A stretch of DNA of 64,000 nucleotides from assembly GCF_000340215.1 (NCBI RefSeq), contig NW_006921541.1, positions 2,329,527 to 2,393,526 on the forward strand. Direction: 5' to 3'. Below are positions 10,543 through 21,901 of the stretch, one piece after another. Below the pieces are notes generated by a model, which had not been told where the DNA came from, made no database searches, and saw only the letters and a list, made by a program, of their open reading frames with translations. The stretch comes from Pseudocercospora fijiensis CIRAD86 (taxonomy: Eukaryota; Ascomycota; Dothideomycetes; Mycosphaerellales; Mycosphaerellaceae). The translations under genes were made by a program, and so were the position numbers. Every line of letters begins with the position of its first letter. Position 1 is the first letter of the stretch.

Positions 10543-12341
10543 ATGGCGACCACGATTTCACATGACGAACCCCAAAAACCTGACCGACAAGACAGCCAAG
10601 ACGCAACCCTCAAAGAAATCCGAACCACGGGCGGCCTCCCACATCTCGAAACTCGAGAAACATACTGCCATCCAGGTTTCCGCGGTCTCTTCACAAGCTA
10701 CTACGTCGCACTGTGCGCGGCTTTCTCAGCAATCGGAGGTCTACTTTTCGGCTACGATCAAGGCGTCGTCTCCGTAATTCTGGTCGAACAACAATTCCTA
10801 CAACGCTTCACACGAATCGCCGAAGGCTCTGGGTCGGCGGGATTCTGGAAGGGTTTGTTGACGGCGATGATCGAGTTGGGTGCTTTGATCGGAGCGTTGA
10901 ATCAGGGTTGGATCGCGGATAAGTATTCGAGAAAGTATTCGATTGTGATTGCTGTGGTGGTATTCACGGTTGGGAGTGTTTTGCAGACTGCGGCTATGGA
11001 TTATGCTATGCTTGTTGTGGCGAGGTTTATTGGTGGTCTTGGGATTGGTAAGTATACGAGTATACGAAGCGAGCATATGCTGACTGAGCTTACCAGGTAT
11101 GCTCTCCATGGTTGCGCCACTTTACATTTCTGAGATCAGTCCACCTGAGATCAGAGGATCTTTGCTTGTGCTCGAGGAGTTCTCGATTGTGACTGGGATT
11201 GTCATCGCTTTTTGGATTACTTATGGTACTTACTACATGGCCGGAGAATGGGCCTGGAGACTGCCATTCCTCCTTCAGCTTATTCCCGGATTCGTTCTCG
11301 GCATAGGAATCTTATTTCTACCATTCTCGCCACGCTGGCTCGCATCTAAAGGAAGAGACGAAGAAGCCCTTCTCAATCTTGCTAAGCTACGTCAGCTGCC
11401 ACCAACGGACCGTCGTGTCCAGCTAGAATGGTTCGATATTCGTGCCGAGGTCGCACTTCATAAAGAGATCAGTACTGAGAGGCATCCAAAGCTGCAAGAT
11501 GGATCCAAGACGAGTCGCTTCAAGCTTGAAATCGCTTCTTGGCTGGATTGCTTCAAGCGAGGTTGCTATAGACGTACACATGTTGGTGTTGGAATCATGT
11601 TCTTCCAGCAGTTCGTAAGTGGTCCTAAAGCATACTACTATGTTAACTGTACCTGAACGGACCTCTGATGCAATACAGGTTGGCATAAATGCCTTGATCT
11701 ACTACAGCCCAACGCTCTTCGAAACCATGGGTCTAGACTACAACATGCGCCTCATCATGTCCGGTGTCCTCAATTGCCTCCAACTAGTGGGCGTGACTTC
11801 CTCGCTCTGGACCATGGACCGTTTTGGACGAAGACCTTTGCTCATGGCAGGCAGCGCAGCAATGTTCGTCGCTCACCTCATCATCTCCATCCTCGTCGGC
11901 AAATTCTCCGGAAATTGGCCTGCGCACCGCGCAGAAGGCTGGGCTAGCGTTGCAATGCTCTTTTTCTACATGATCGCTTTCGGAGCTTCTTGGGGTCCGG
12001 TACCTTGGGCCATGCCTGCTGAGATCTTCCCCTCGAGTCTCCGGGCCAAAGGAGTGGCGCTCTCGACGTGCTCTAACTGGTTTAACAACTTTATCATCGG
12101 GCTCATTACACCGCCTCTGGTGCAGAATACTGGGTATGGAGCTTATGTGTTCTTCGCGGTGTTCTGTTTGTTGAGCGGTGTGTGGACGTTCTTTTTCGTT
12201 CCGGAGACGAATGGCAAGAGCTTGGAGGATATGGACAGAGTCTTTAAGGATATTAGTTCCGAAGCTGAAGAGCACAGACGTGAGAGGATCGAGAGGGAAA
12301 TTGTGGCTAGGACGGAGGTTTCTGCTGCACCTAAGGTCTAG
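10543..12341 (+). CDS. MFS sugar transporter (sugar porter family, 3 exons, 561 aa)
   Basis: Predicted 12-TM hexose or related polyol/sugar importer at the plasma membrane. Exons are 10543-11047, 11097-11614 and 11679-12341, with introns of 49 and 64 bp, both with GTAAGT donors. The first junction rebuilds GLGIGMLSMVAPLYISEISP (sugar-porter motif PLYxSEIxPxxxRG). The second rebuilds the TM7 motif QQFVGINALIYYSPTLF. Other family marks are GGLLFGYDQGVVS in TM1, FSPRWLASKGR, DRFGRRPLL, and the end motif VPETNGKSLEDMD. The length is normal. Transported sugar and affinity class cannot be assigned by eye. Confidence 0.93.
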
Positions 12342-13299
12342 ATTGATTTCTATAATCAGTATGAGGAATGAGAAACGATCTTCTAGTGAGAGTACTAATT
12401 GTTCCAGGGGTTTTGAAGTTCTCTCTCTAGGGAACTTTGCGTATGGCAAGGTCCATGTCTGGCATTCCACTGTTGTGTGAACCACAGATCGCGAATGCCA
12501 AGACATGGGACTAAGGTTTGATATTCTATCGCTGGGATCGACTTCTCGCACGACAACAACACAATATCAACATCTTCCAACGCCGCCTAGAAGAACAGTT
12601 CCCCCGCCGTCTACCATCGCGAATGTAATTCACAAGAGCGAAACTACTGCAAGCGAGATGCGATGCGATGCGTGCTACGGTAGAGGTCGCTCGTTGTGGT
12701 TCATAAGAGAAGCAAGTCCGGCAAGAGCTAGGAGTAGACAAGAGCATGAGTAATAGCAGCGCAGTGTTTACATATCTCAGGAACGGAGAGAACATCGTAA
12801 ATGGATATTCCAGATCTAGTCAGCCCTTCCTATCTTGACCGCCACTTGAAGCCGTCTGCATTCTGGACCCGCAGCGCGTTTGGAAAGCTGCAAATACCCG
12901 CGAGCAAGCTGCTCTGAACCACCTATATGACTGTATGCTGTACTCGTCTGCCTGATCGGAGGCAGTCGTGGACGCGGCTTGTGGACATGAGGTTCTCATG
13001 CGCTGCGTTCACTGCATGCCGCCGGCAGCAGTGTTTGTATCACGGGGGCATGGCATTTAGTGAGCTGCGAACGACGATGCATGTCTCAAGCCTACTGCAG
13101 TCATGCTTCATACTGATACGTTGTCATTGGCTTTCGTGGTCGGCGTACTATGCAGAAATTGGGAATTCATTCAAGCTGTACATCGATGCGCAAAGACAGT
13201 GCTACTGACTTCTTCCCAGGCCTATATCTGCAAAAGTTCTCGACGTGAAGGGTTTCAGCACACCGATGCGCAATATGCACCCGGCTACTGTCCTGTTTC
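12342..13299. other. Intergenic region, nothing recognised
   Basis: About 960 bp between two plus-strand genes. Several short frames exist, but none has a plausible start, length or motif. No repeat or RNA gene was seen. Confidence 0.5.
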
Positions 13300-14229
13300 A
13301 TGGAACCATCCGTGGGCACTGAATTCGAAAGGTTCACGGTCGCTGATCGCGTCTGGGAGGAGGTAGTGGAGATTTACGGGCACAATCCTCGCATCAACCA
13401 CACCCGCTTCATAGACCTGAGTAGTTCAGGCCGTGACGAGCGCGCTGAGGCCCTGAGCAAGATCTTGGAAATCGTGCCCCGAGAGAAGCTTGTTGGCTTT
13501 ATTCCCATTGCACTGTGGCCAGACCTTGACAGAGCTCAGGGCAATTGGGATACTGTCCTTCTGAAGATCCTACTGAGGTGTCTGAAGCAATCAACATCGG
13601 AATCGCGAAGGAAGAGTTATCCCAGCACACTACCAACGAACGTGGAAGTGCCCGCATTTGGTCAGCTCAGCTCCATAGCGGCATTGCTTCATCAAAGGTC
13701 TCAGGTCAAAGATACCGGCGTAGCCTTCAGTGGAGGTGCTAAAGCACGAGACGAGATGTCAGGGAATCACCGACCGAAGAGCGAATCGAGGCTCCAACAA
13801 CTTCCACCTTCCTCTTCGCCACCTGTCGCCACGAAAGACAATTCGACCAAAGCAAGAACGTCGGCCGGCAAGGCACCGTCACCACTGCCTCCACCTCCAC
13901 CTCCAGACGCCGACGAAGAACTGAAACACCAAATAGCGATTGCGCGGGCAAAGCGCAACTACCGAAAAATCCTTGCGGAAGAGAGCACAGAGCAAGAGCG
14001 TACGTCGCTGGAAGGGAAGAAGTGTCTTCTGGAGGAAGTCGAGTTCGACCTGGAAGCACTGAGAGCCGAAGAAGAACTTGAGGATGTCTACCACGAGACT
14101 CCCTTCGAGAAGGATTTCTCGAGAGATCCAGGGATTTCGAGAAAACGGAGGATTGGGGCGCTGGAGATTGAACGTGCTGAGCGGAGGTATGGTGTGGCTA
14201 AGGCTGTGAAGCTTGATGGGAAGGTGTGA
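13300..14229 (+). CDS. Hypothetical protein, proline run and charged coiled coil (309 aa)
   Basis: A single open frame of 309 codons starting at an ATG; I do not recognise the family. Residues 1-100 look folded (aromatic and hydrophobic positions, e.g. RVWEEVVEIYG and LVGFIPIALWPDLD). Residues about 130-205 are Ser/Pro-rich and end in a proline run (about 197-202). Residues 206-305 are highly charged and predicted helical, rich in Glu, Lys and Arg, probably a coiled coil. No signal peptide or membrane segment is seen. Its 3' end faces the asparaginyl-tRNA synthetase gene at a distance of 219 bp. The long open frame with a structured layout argues for a real gene. An upstream intron adding N-terminal residues is possible. 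Confidence 0.7.
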   Translation: MEPSVGTEFERFTVADRVWEEVVEIYGHNPRINHTRFIDLSSSGRDERAEALSKILEIVPREKLVGFIPIALWPDLDRAQGNWDTVLLKILLRCLKQSTSESRRKSYPSTLPTNVEVPAFGQLSSIAALLHQRSQVKDTGVAFSGGAKARDEMSGNHRPKSESRLQQLPPSSSPPVATKDNSTKARTSAGKAPSPLPPPPPPDADEELKHQIAIARAKRNYRKILAEESTEQERTSLEGKKCLLEEVEFDLEALRAEEELEDVYHETPFEKDFSRDPGISRKRRIGALEIERAERRYGVAKAVKLDGKV

Positions 14230-14448
14230 AGCTTACGCAGTAGGTCGGGGATGATTCTGCTTTTTCGAGCGTTTGAGATGCATGTCGATCGAGACGGTCT
14301 AAATATTCTCCATGAATTGGGTGGGCATGGCAAAGTGGGACGTTTGATGGGAATTGAACAAGCTTTGGTGAGCAGACCTGTGCACTCCCTACTGGGGCCA
14401 GGTCATGGTCTGTGGTAGAAGGCAAGGTATCATAGCGGTGCGAGAAAA

Positions 14449-16046
14449 TCAGCAATCGCAGCGACCATACCATCGCGGAAAAGCCACGATGTCGCGAACG
14501 CTGCCGACGCCGCTGAGATAGCATAACAGTCGATCAAAGCCTAGTCCGAAGCCTCCGTGAGGCACACTTCCATATTTTCGCAGATCTTGATACCATTCAA
14601 GGTTCTCTCCTGCAACTCCTTTCCTTCTCATGGCAGCAAGTAGATGTTCTGATCGATGTTCACGCATCGAACCACCCACGAGCTCACACAAATCTGGCAC
14701 GAGCAAATCGAAACATGCTGCTGTTTCGGAAGTGCCCTTGCTGTTTGCAGTGGTCGTTGAGGGTGGCATGTAGAAGGGTTTCTGGTGGATTGGGTAATCC
14801 GTCACGAAGACAGGTGTGCCTTGGCCGATGGATTGTGCTAGGTAGCGTTCGTGTTCTGCTTGCAAGCCGTCTTCGATGGTCGGCTTGAATGCAAATGCGA
14901 TCTTGTTTTCGCTCGCAGCTGTTTGAAGATGCTGAATGGCATGGTGATAGGTGATGCGCGGCCAGTTCTCGGCGGCCATACCTTTCCATCGCTTTTGCAG
15001 AAGATCTTGGTCCGAGCTGCGCGGGACATGTTCTGCTGCAGGCATATCAAGCCAGTGCTTGCTTTGTGCCAATTCTCTGCCAAGGGAGGAGGATGACAAA
15101 TTGATGGCGACTGTACGAAGCATTCTTTCGACAAGGTGCATGACTGATGCCATGTCTTCAACGAAGCACAGCTCAGCTTCCAGCATGTAGAACTCGCTCA
15201 AGTGCCGCGGCGTGTCACTATGCTCTGCTCGGAAAGCTGGAGAAAGCGTCCACACCTTCTCCACGGCTTGGGCAAGTGCTTCCAGGTGGAGTTGGGCGGA
15301 CACGGTCAGATACTTTGGGTTTCGGAAGAAGTGCTCTACCTGAGCTTCCGTGTGCGGGTTCGACTTCTGGCCAGACTGCTTGGAGGCATTGGAGGAAACA
15401 GTGAAGACCTGACCGGCGCCCTCACAGTCTGAGGAGGTGATGATAGGCGTATGTGTCTGCACGAAGCCTTCCTCGTTGAAGAATGCCGTGATCGTGGCTA
15501 TGACTTGCGAACGGAGCCTAAGCAGCAGAGAATTGGTGGGTATGCGCGGGCGCAGATGCGGGATGGTGCGCAGATACTCTGCAGTCTGATACTTTGGTTG
15601 CAGCGGATTGCTCTCAGCATTGTTTTCGCCCAGCACGCGAATACTGGAGACTTGCAGTTCATGGCGTTGCTTGCCTCCCGTCGAGGCTTGCCAGAGACCT
15701 TTCAAGCTGATTGCCGAGCCGTATGAGAGACTGAGGAGTGTCAGCAGCATCAGAAGTAGGATTGGGCTGACCTCACCTACTCTGCCGCGTGCACAGGCTT
15801 CAGCACAGCCTGCAGGGGCTCAGTCGTGGATCCATCTCCAAGATGCACGAATGCGACTCGCTTCTGCGTCCGCACCGAGCGCACCCATCCGGTCACCTCG
15901 ATTTCATCTTGCTGTGCATTACTCCGCAAGACATGTGCGATGGAAGCCTGTCGCTGAAGTGCACGTGAGCTGGTGAAGGGTCGCCTGCAAGCGGTGTCAG
16001 ATGAGGGCGCGGCGCATGGTGCTGGTCGCCGTCGCCAGGCTCTCAT
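14449..16046 (-). CDS. SLM5: Asparaginyl-tRNA synthetase, mitochondrial (2 exons, 515 aa)
   Basis: Charges tRNA-Asn with asparagine in the mitochondrial matrix; the symbol is the yeast name. Exon 1 is 16046-15781, the intron 15780-15731 (50 bp, GTAGGT donor), exon 2 is 15730-14449. The ATG at 16046 gives an Arg/Ser-rich, acid-free start (MRAWRRRPAPC) typical of a matrix presequence. An OB-fold anticodon-binding domain follows (EVTGWVRSVRTQKRVAFVHLGDGS). The class II core shows motif 1 around TPIITSSDCEGAG, motif 2 FRAEHSDTPRHLSEF from residue 255, the AsnRS-typical GGSMREHR, and motif 3 GGFGLGFDR at 481-489. Lack of the cytosolic N-terminal extension supports the organellar form. It is divergent from the AAA ATPase gene. 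Confidence 0.92.
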
Positions 16047-16362
16047 TGCCTGCGACTTCAGTTCGACACTCTCCTTCACAATCCACCTCCACTGTATCTG
16101 TCCCAGGCTGAGATAGATGGATGTCGCGTTTTGATGTGGTGATGCGTCTGCTGGGCCTTGCCTTGGCTGAATCACGACGTGGCGTGGAGAGTGGCTTGTC
16201 TCGTCTCGTGGCTTGTCCTTGCCAGAGCCCAAAGCTGCGTCATTGTTGGCTGTAGCACTGCACAGTACTCCTTCTACCAACACTCGGAGGCTGGTCCTTT
16301 GATGCAGCATTTCTCTCTCGTTACTGCCAGCCTTTCCCCTGCCGGCCGTTCACGACGTGACC
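16047..16362. promoter_or_regulatory. Shared divergent promoter, AsnRS / AAA ATPase
   Basis: This 316-bp region separates the start codons of two divergently transcribed genes, so both promoters must lie in it or overlap it. No specific binding site is claimed. Confidence 0.5.
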
Positions 16363-19053
16363 ATGATGAGAAAGGCGCCGTCGAGTTCCATGCAGAAGAC
16401 TTATGACGAGTGCTATCTGATCTGTTCCACCGCAATCTACTTCGAGGGCCAGGTACGGGATAGAACTATGCCCTTGCGAGGCTGTGCTGGCAAGATTGAG
16501 GACATAACATACTGACTAGCGGTACTGCTACAGAATAATGAAGACGAAGCTCTGCGATCATGGCGCAATGCGCTGGACCACATCTACTACCACAATGCCT
16601 ACAAGATGCCCTCCAACTACGTCCCTCGAACCGAAACGGAAAAGGCACTGCAGGATTCGCTGCGAGCCATGGAGTTGCAGTGTAAAGAGCGCGTAGATCT
16701 GCTGGATGCACTGAAGAAGAGTAGGTTGGAGGCAGAGAAGGAAGCGAAAGAGGCCAAAGCAGCTGCTGCTGTGAACGGGGATGCGCTTTCCAACAAGAGT
16801 CGCGAGTCCCTGGCTTCCTTGTCCTTGCAATCAGCGCCCGCGCTCACGCAAATGCCCACTCTCCCAAATTCAAATGGCCAAGGCACGACTTGGCTGGGAG
16901 CAAACACTGTTCCCCAGAGAACATACTCAGATATCCCGCGACCCCAGGCCATGACCGATTCGCGAAGACCGCCACCACAGCCGCCGCGACCTTCCCTCAT
17001 CAGCAAGAAGAGCAGTTCAGGCACAGTGGACTCACCACGGACTAGAAGTCTGCAGTCCAATGCGAGCCCGAGTCCTCGTCTGACCCCACCCATTCCTGGA
17101 GAACGCCAGAGAGGCAGGACGCCAAGTCCTGAGAAGAAGAGTGGAGGCATGCTGAAGACTCTGAGATCAAACCAAAAGTCGGGCAAAATGGCTTCGAGTA
17201 TGCGAAACAAGCCGCAGCCAGCTGCAGCGAAAGCGGCATCCTCAGTGTGGAGCGGACCTCCTCCGATCGGTGAGAGCTCTGCGGCACCAGCAACAACAAC
17301 GACATGGGATCCGCTACGGAGAACGCTAGTGCGGCAAGACTCTTCACAGCAAGATGTGCGAAGGATGTCTGATATACCTGCTGTGCGACCTCCAAGTCCC
17401 TCCGATTATAGGCCTCGTGGAAGCAGAAGCTCGTTTGAGGATATCAGCCATACAAGGAACCATCCGCTGCCTTATCCAGACTATCCACTTCTTAACCCAT
17501 ACGCGCAGCAGTCGTTCAGCCAGAGCGACGATTCGGTAGAAACAGCCAGGCCTCCTCCGCCTCCGCCACCGCACAAAGTTACTCCTCCGACCCCAACCGA
17601 ACAGCCGTCTCAGCCCACCAGTCTCGCCCAAATGCCACCGACCTCACTTTCGTACATGAAGGAATATCCAAACAATCCTCCTTTGAATCCTGCAAAACTC
17701 AAAAAGGCCGCCCCACCAGTACCAGGCAAGATGGTAAGGCGAAGTTCTGACTCAGCTGGACCTTCATCCAAAGCAGGAAGGATTATTCAGGCCAGCACAA
17801 GTCCGCAACCAGGCATCCCTCGCAAAGCGGTTGGCAGAGCAGCTGGCGTTGTTAGTGCCACCGCCGAGCGCCAGAAACTAGACAACATGCAAGCACACCT
17901 CACAAGCCGCACTCGAGGACAAGTACAGCCTGATTATCTCAGCAGCAGTCCCGATGCCATACCGCGAAAGCAGACTACGAAGAAGAAGATTGAAGGCAAA
18001 CCTGTGCCCGCTCGCGCAATGACCCCGCCATCGACGGATGAGAATGGCGATTCTGATAATGCGGAGAGTCCGAGTGAAAAGGATCAATGGGAAAAGCGCG
18101 TCAAGAAAATCATGAAGAAGCTGCCGAAAGGCGTTGATGAGTGGTCAGCGAAACAGATTTTCAACGAGATCGTCATTCAAGGAGATGAAGTACACTGGGA
18201 CGACGTAGCTGGGCTCGAAATTGCCAAGTCCGCCCTCAAGGAAACTGTCGTATATCCCTTTCTGCGACCCGATTTATTCATGGGCCTTCGCGAACCTGCA
18301 CGAGGCATGCTGCTCTTCGGGCCACCAGGAACAGGCAAAACCATGCTTGCCCGTGCTGTTGCCACAGAAAGTAAATCAGTCTTCTTCGCCATCTCAGCCA
18401 GCAGTCTGACGAGCAAGTACCTCGGAGAAAGCGAAAAGCTCGTGCGAGCTCTCTTCGTCCTAGCTAAAGAACTCGCGCCTAGCATCATATTCGTCGACGA
18501 GATCGACTCTCTCCTAGGCTCAAGAGGCGGAAGTAGCGAACACGAAGCCACCCGCCGCATCAAAACCGAATTCCTGATTCAATGGTCCGATCTCCAAAAA
18601 GCTGCAGCAGGCCGGGAATCATCCGAAGGCGATGCCTCGCGTGTCCTCGTCCTAGCAGCCACAAATACCCCATGGGCAATCGACGAAGCCGCCCGACGAC
18701 GTTTCGTCAGACGTCAATACATTCCACTACCCGAGGATTGGGTTCGCGAACAACAATTGCGAACTCTACTCGCTGCCCAAAAGCACAGTTTGAAGGACCG
18801 CGAACTGAAACAACTCGTCGCTCTGACCGATGGCTTTAGTGGAAGCGATATCACAGCTCTGGCCAAAGACGCTGCTATGGGTCCACTTCGAAGTCTCGGC
18901 GAGAGATTACTGCACATGAGACCTGATGAAATCCGACCGATTGGGTTGCAAGATTTCGAGGCGAGTTTGGGAAATATTCGACCGAGTGTGAGTAAGGCGG
19001 GGTTAAAGGAATTTGAGGATTGGGCTAGGGAGTTTGGTGAGAGGGGAGGGTGA
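16363..19053 (+). CDS. MIT-domain AAA ATPase, meiotic clade (Sap1/Yta6/spastin-like; 2 exons, 869 aa)
   Basis: AAA ATPase of the spastin-katanin-fidgetin-Vps4 clade. Exon 1 (16363-16452, 30 codons) and the start of exon 2 (from 16534) together encode an MIT-like helical bundle (KTYDECYLICSTAIYFEGQ joined to NNEDEALRSWRNALDHIYYH). The intron is 16453-16533, 81 bp, phase 0. A Ser/Pro-rich disordered linker fills about residues 110-520. The AAA module shows Walker A GPPGTGKT at 626-633, Walker B IIFVDEID at 681-688, sensor-1 region AATNTPWAIDEAARRRF with the arginine finger, and a Vps4-like C-terminal helix. Members use ATP to remodel microtubules or ESCRT-type polymers; the substrate here is not known. 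The exon-1 model matters because the downstream ATG at 16606 would lose half the MIT domain. Confidence 0.9.
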
Positions 19054-20191
19054 GAGTAAGAAGAAGCTCTGAAGATGGGAGGAAGGGAGTTGTTGGTTGG
19101 ATACGATACTACTTACTTTACGACCGTGATGCACAGGAAGCACGAAGCGTGGAGTGACAGGACTACGATTATAGCGCATAGGATTTTATGAATTGCATTC
19201 TCGACATACATGTATACCCGCCACAAACTAAGAGATGAGTGGCGGAAGGTGCAGAGCGTATCATAGAGCGTACAGTGTAATTCATGGCGTTGGTTTGGCT
19301 GAAAGCCATTGATGCACGAGAGAAGTGACTGTGTCCCATACACGGCTCTATTCTAGACTAGATACTTTCCTTCTTTCCCCCGGATTCTTCTTCGTCCTGC
19401 TTTCAATTTCTTGTGCCTATGAAAGAAAGACTTCTCTGTTTTGAAGCTTTGACGGCTGGTACCCGACGAGAATGAGTTCATGACCTTCTTTTTCGCTACT
19501 TTCCTTGCAATCATCCTCCTCGGTCTGTCTGTCCACGGTGAAGGTGGGAGGCTGTTGGGTCTTGGTTCTTCGTTCACGGAACATGTATGTACTTCTGCGC
19601 TGTGCAATGATACTGTAATGAAAGCTTGGCATAAGCCGAAACATTTTTCCGGATTGAGTTCAAATGTTCTGTCTGAGTTCAACACCAACATCGGATTGCT
19701 TTCCATTTCAATCTGAGTCTGTCCTCCTGGTGCTGGCTTGCTATTATCTCTGTGCGAGATATTCGTGCAACTGATCCGGTGGTCAAGAGTTACACGACTT
19801 GCGACTTGTCCCATCTTGGCAAACGGGCTTGGGTCTGACGTTGCACGTGTCACTACGCGCATTGGCATTGACATTCCAGCAAAGCGCGTGTGCATGCTGC
19901 CCGGGTAGCGTACCCCTGGGCTTGTGTTCATGACTGCTACGGTATTTTATTGTTGATGCTGTGGCCTCTTCCTGCTTCGCCATTTCCCGACGTCGTGGTT
20001 GCTGGCGTTGGAACGAACTTTCGACTCCGGATCTCCAGTCCGGCCCGGATTTGCAGCTGCTCCCTCCTTCACGACAGCATCGAGCTTGTCTGCATCTCAC
20101 ATATCAACAGACCTAGATCGAACACGATCAAGTGTGCAGATATCTGGTTCCAGTCCTACATCAGTTTTCGAAATCATCCTTCACCAACAAG
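19054..20191. other. Intergenic region with one doubtful small open frame
   Basis: About 1.1 kb between two plus-strand genes. It contains overlapping open frames on opposite strands at 19353-19931 (-) and 19480-19716 (+), of which at most one is real. No repeat or RNA gene was seen. Confidence 0.45.
19480..19716 (+). CDS. Doubtful small secreted protein (78 aa)
   Basis: The open frame begins with a strongly hydrophobic stretch (MTFFFATFLAIILLGLSVHG) like a signal peptide. The remaining roughly 58 residues include two cysteines (CTSALC). No family is recognised and there is no splice or homology support. A 192-codon frame on the other strand covers the same bases. It could be a small secreted protein or a chance frame. 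Confidence 0.22.
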   Translation: MTFFFATFLAIILLGLSVHGEGGRLLGLGSSFTEHVCTSALCNDTVMKAWHKPKHFSGLSSNVLSEFNTNIGLLSISI

Positions 20192-20805
20192 ATGCGCATG
20201 CATATTTTCGAGCTCATCCTGAGCAGTTTCCTACTTGCCACAGCGTATGCGAAATCACTTATTCCTTCGAGGCTGCAACCTAGTATTGCAGAAGCGTACG
20301 ACAAGCTTGGCCCCAAACAGCAACGGCTTGCAGTGCCAAAAGCACCGGTATTCTCGCAAGCGACTTCGCACTACTATGATGCAGCGCAGAACTCTGTTGG
20401 AGTGCTGTTCACCACAGCGGGTACAGATGTCGAAGTTGTCCATTTTTGGTTGCCGCTAGGAAGGAAAGTCTTTACTCGTGAGTGATTTCGGGCGTCGCAT
20501 GGGGCTCATGTCTGCGTGCTAATGACTCCCAAGGCGATTCACCTCTGCTGCCACTACATCCGCATACAGCGAGGATCACGACCCTGATACATACGACTCC
20601 TTCACTTGCAGCGCCGGAAGAGCTTGACCGGATCTGGTGTGAAATATGGACAGCACCGAACAGGACACGGGGTCGAAACCGTGGCAATTCGGAGCAGCGG
20701 AAGATCTCTTTCTCCAAAACCGATGGGCTTGTAAAGTTTAGCGATGAGCATGATCGATTCTGGTTGGGTGGCAAGGAAGTCGAAAGCTATCAGTGCCACT
20801 CATAG
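20192..20805 (+). CDS. Small secreted protein, candidate effector-type (2 exons, 185 aa)
   Basis: Exon 1 is 20192-20477, the intron 20478-20533 (56 bp, GTGAGT donor, CCCAAG acceptor), exon 2 is 20534-20805. The start MRMHIFELILSSFLLATAYA is a good signal peptide with an AYA cleavage site, so secretion is predicted. The mature part of about 165 residues has two cysteines (one in DRIWCEIW, one in the last four residues) that could form a disulfide. There is no membrane segment and no domain I know. Phase-1 splicing joins VFTR to DSPLLPL. The ATG at 20192 is preferred over 20132 because the latter would bury the signal peptide. Function is unknown; small secreted proteins of this form are often lineage-specific. 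Confidence 0.72.
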
Positions 20806-20911
20806 AGAGGGGCCCGTTGCCAAAGCTTGTCGTCGTGCTATGGGTGAAGCATGAGTGCCGGCATTTTCGTGCCGCATTGTAGTGTCTCGTAGCCGAACAT
20901 GCATGATCGCC

Positions 20912-21586
20912 TCATCCAGCTTCTCTGTTCGGCATTTCAACCATTTCGTAGTTTCCGGCGCCATCTCGTCCTCCGTCGCAACGACTTCCCATCTCATATC
21001 CTTCGCCTTCTTCTGGCGCGTGTCTGTTCTCTGCTGCTGCTACGTCTTTCGGCTTTCCCCCAAAAGCCATAGGTCTGAGTTCGCGCCACTGACAAGCCCA
21101 CATGCCCAGCGAGATCATAAGTGCAGATGACGCGATCTGCACAAGCCACCAGGTGATATTCGAAGGTATCGCGCGTGTGTATAGCGAGGTGATTATGAGA
21201 TTGATAAAATGGATAGTAAGCACAAAGTCCGGAACCAGTTTTGAGCGCGCAATCAGGAGGAGAATAGGAATCACGCTGTACACATCATCAGCATCGTGTG
21301 AGCCTCATTTTACAGCTCTTTTCTTATTGTCATACGTTACCAGACTGTCCAGCATCCAGCACAGTCCAAGAGTCCATCCAGTAGTCACATCTCCTCTCAC
21401 ATTTCTCCAGTCAAAGACATATCCCGGATCCATGTGACGCCCCGCGACGAAGGTGGTGAATACAATCAGCACGATGCCCGACATATAATAGAACATCTGC
21501 AAAAGCACGATCTGGGTGAGGATGCGCAAAGGGGCCAGATCCGCGAGTGCGCCCGGCCTCGGTGGTCGTCGTCGCCGGATTGGCAT
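20912..21586 (-). CDS. SYS1: SYS1 Golgi integral membrane protein (2 exons, 204 aa)
   Basis: Four-TM Golgi protein that recruits the Arl3/ARFRP1 GTPase to late Golgi membranes. Exon 1 is 21586-21336, the intron 21335-21276 (60 bp), exon 2 is 21275-20912. The donor GTATGA is chosen over the nearby GTAACG because only it keeps frame; it joins GLCWMLDSLVT to VIPILLLIARSKLVPDF. Family marks are the Arg/Pro-rich start followed by GALADLAPLRILTQIVLLQ, DWRNVRGDVTTGW, LTIHFINLIITSLYTRAIP, and ACQWRELRPMAFG. The C-terminal tail (about 45 residues) is hydrophilic. It is convergent with the secreted-protein gene and divergent from the complex I subunit gene. Confidence 0.92.
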
Positions 21587-21901
21587 GATGTGTGCGATGT
21601 AAAGGTAGTGTTATGAAGTTCGTATCATGGTTATGGCGAAGTCTCTTGTCGATGCAAGAGAAGTTGCAGTCGTGTTTTCTTTGATGATCAGACGGATACA
21701 CAGCAGCCTCGAGTTGAAGCCAGAGAGCGCTTTGAGTTCAAGCCACCACGCTCGGCTTGCAGGGGTCGCTAGCCGATCAGCCCTAACTCATCGACGGTAA
21801 GCAACTTCATCCGCGAGAGCAGCATTGGGCTCCGCGACGACAGCGACATTCTCGACACTCTCCTCTCTCACACGCCTGTTCTGCTATTGTTTACCACCGC
21901 A
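21587..21901. promoter_or_regulatory. Shared divergent promoter, SYS1 / complex I subunit
   Basis: This 315-bp region between two divergent start codons must hold both promoters. No particular site is claimed. Confidence 0.5.

Noticed and set aside
19353..19931. 192-codon minus-strand frame
   Set aside because: There is no motif and the composition is typical of a chance frame; a signal-peptide-like frame lies opposite. Neither is well supported.
21336..21340. GTAACG at 21340 as the SYS1 donor
   Set aside because: It puts exon 2 out of frame; the GTATGA donor five bases on keeps frame and the family length.
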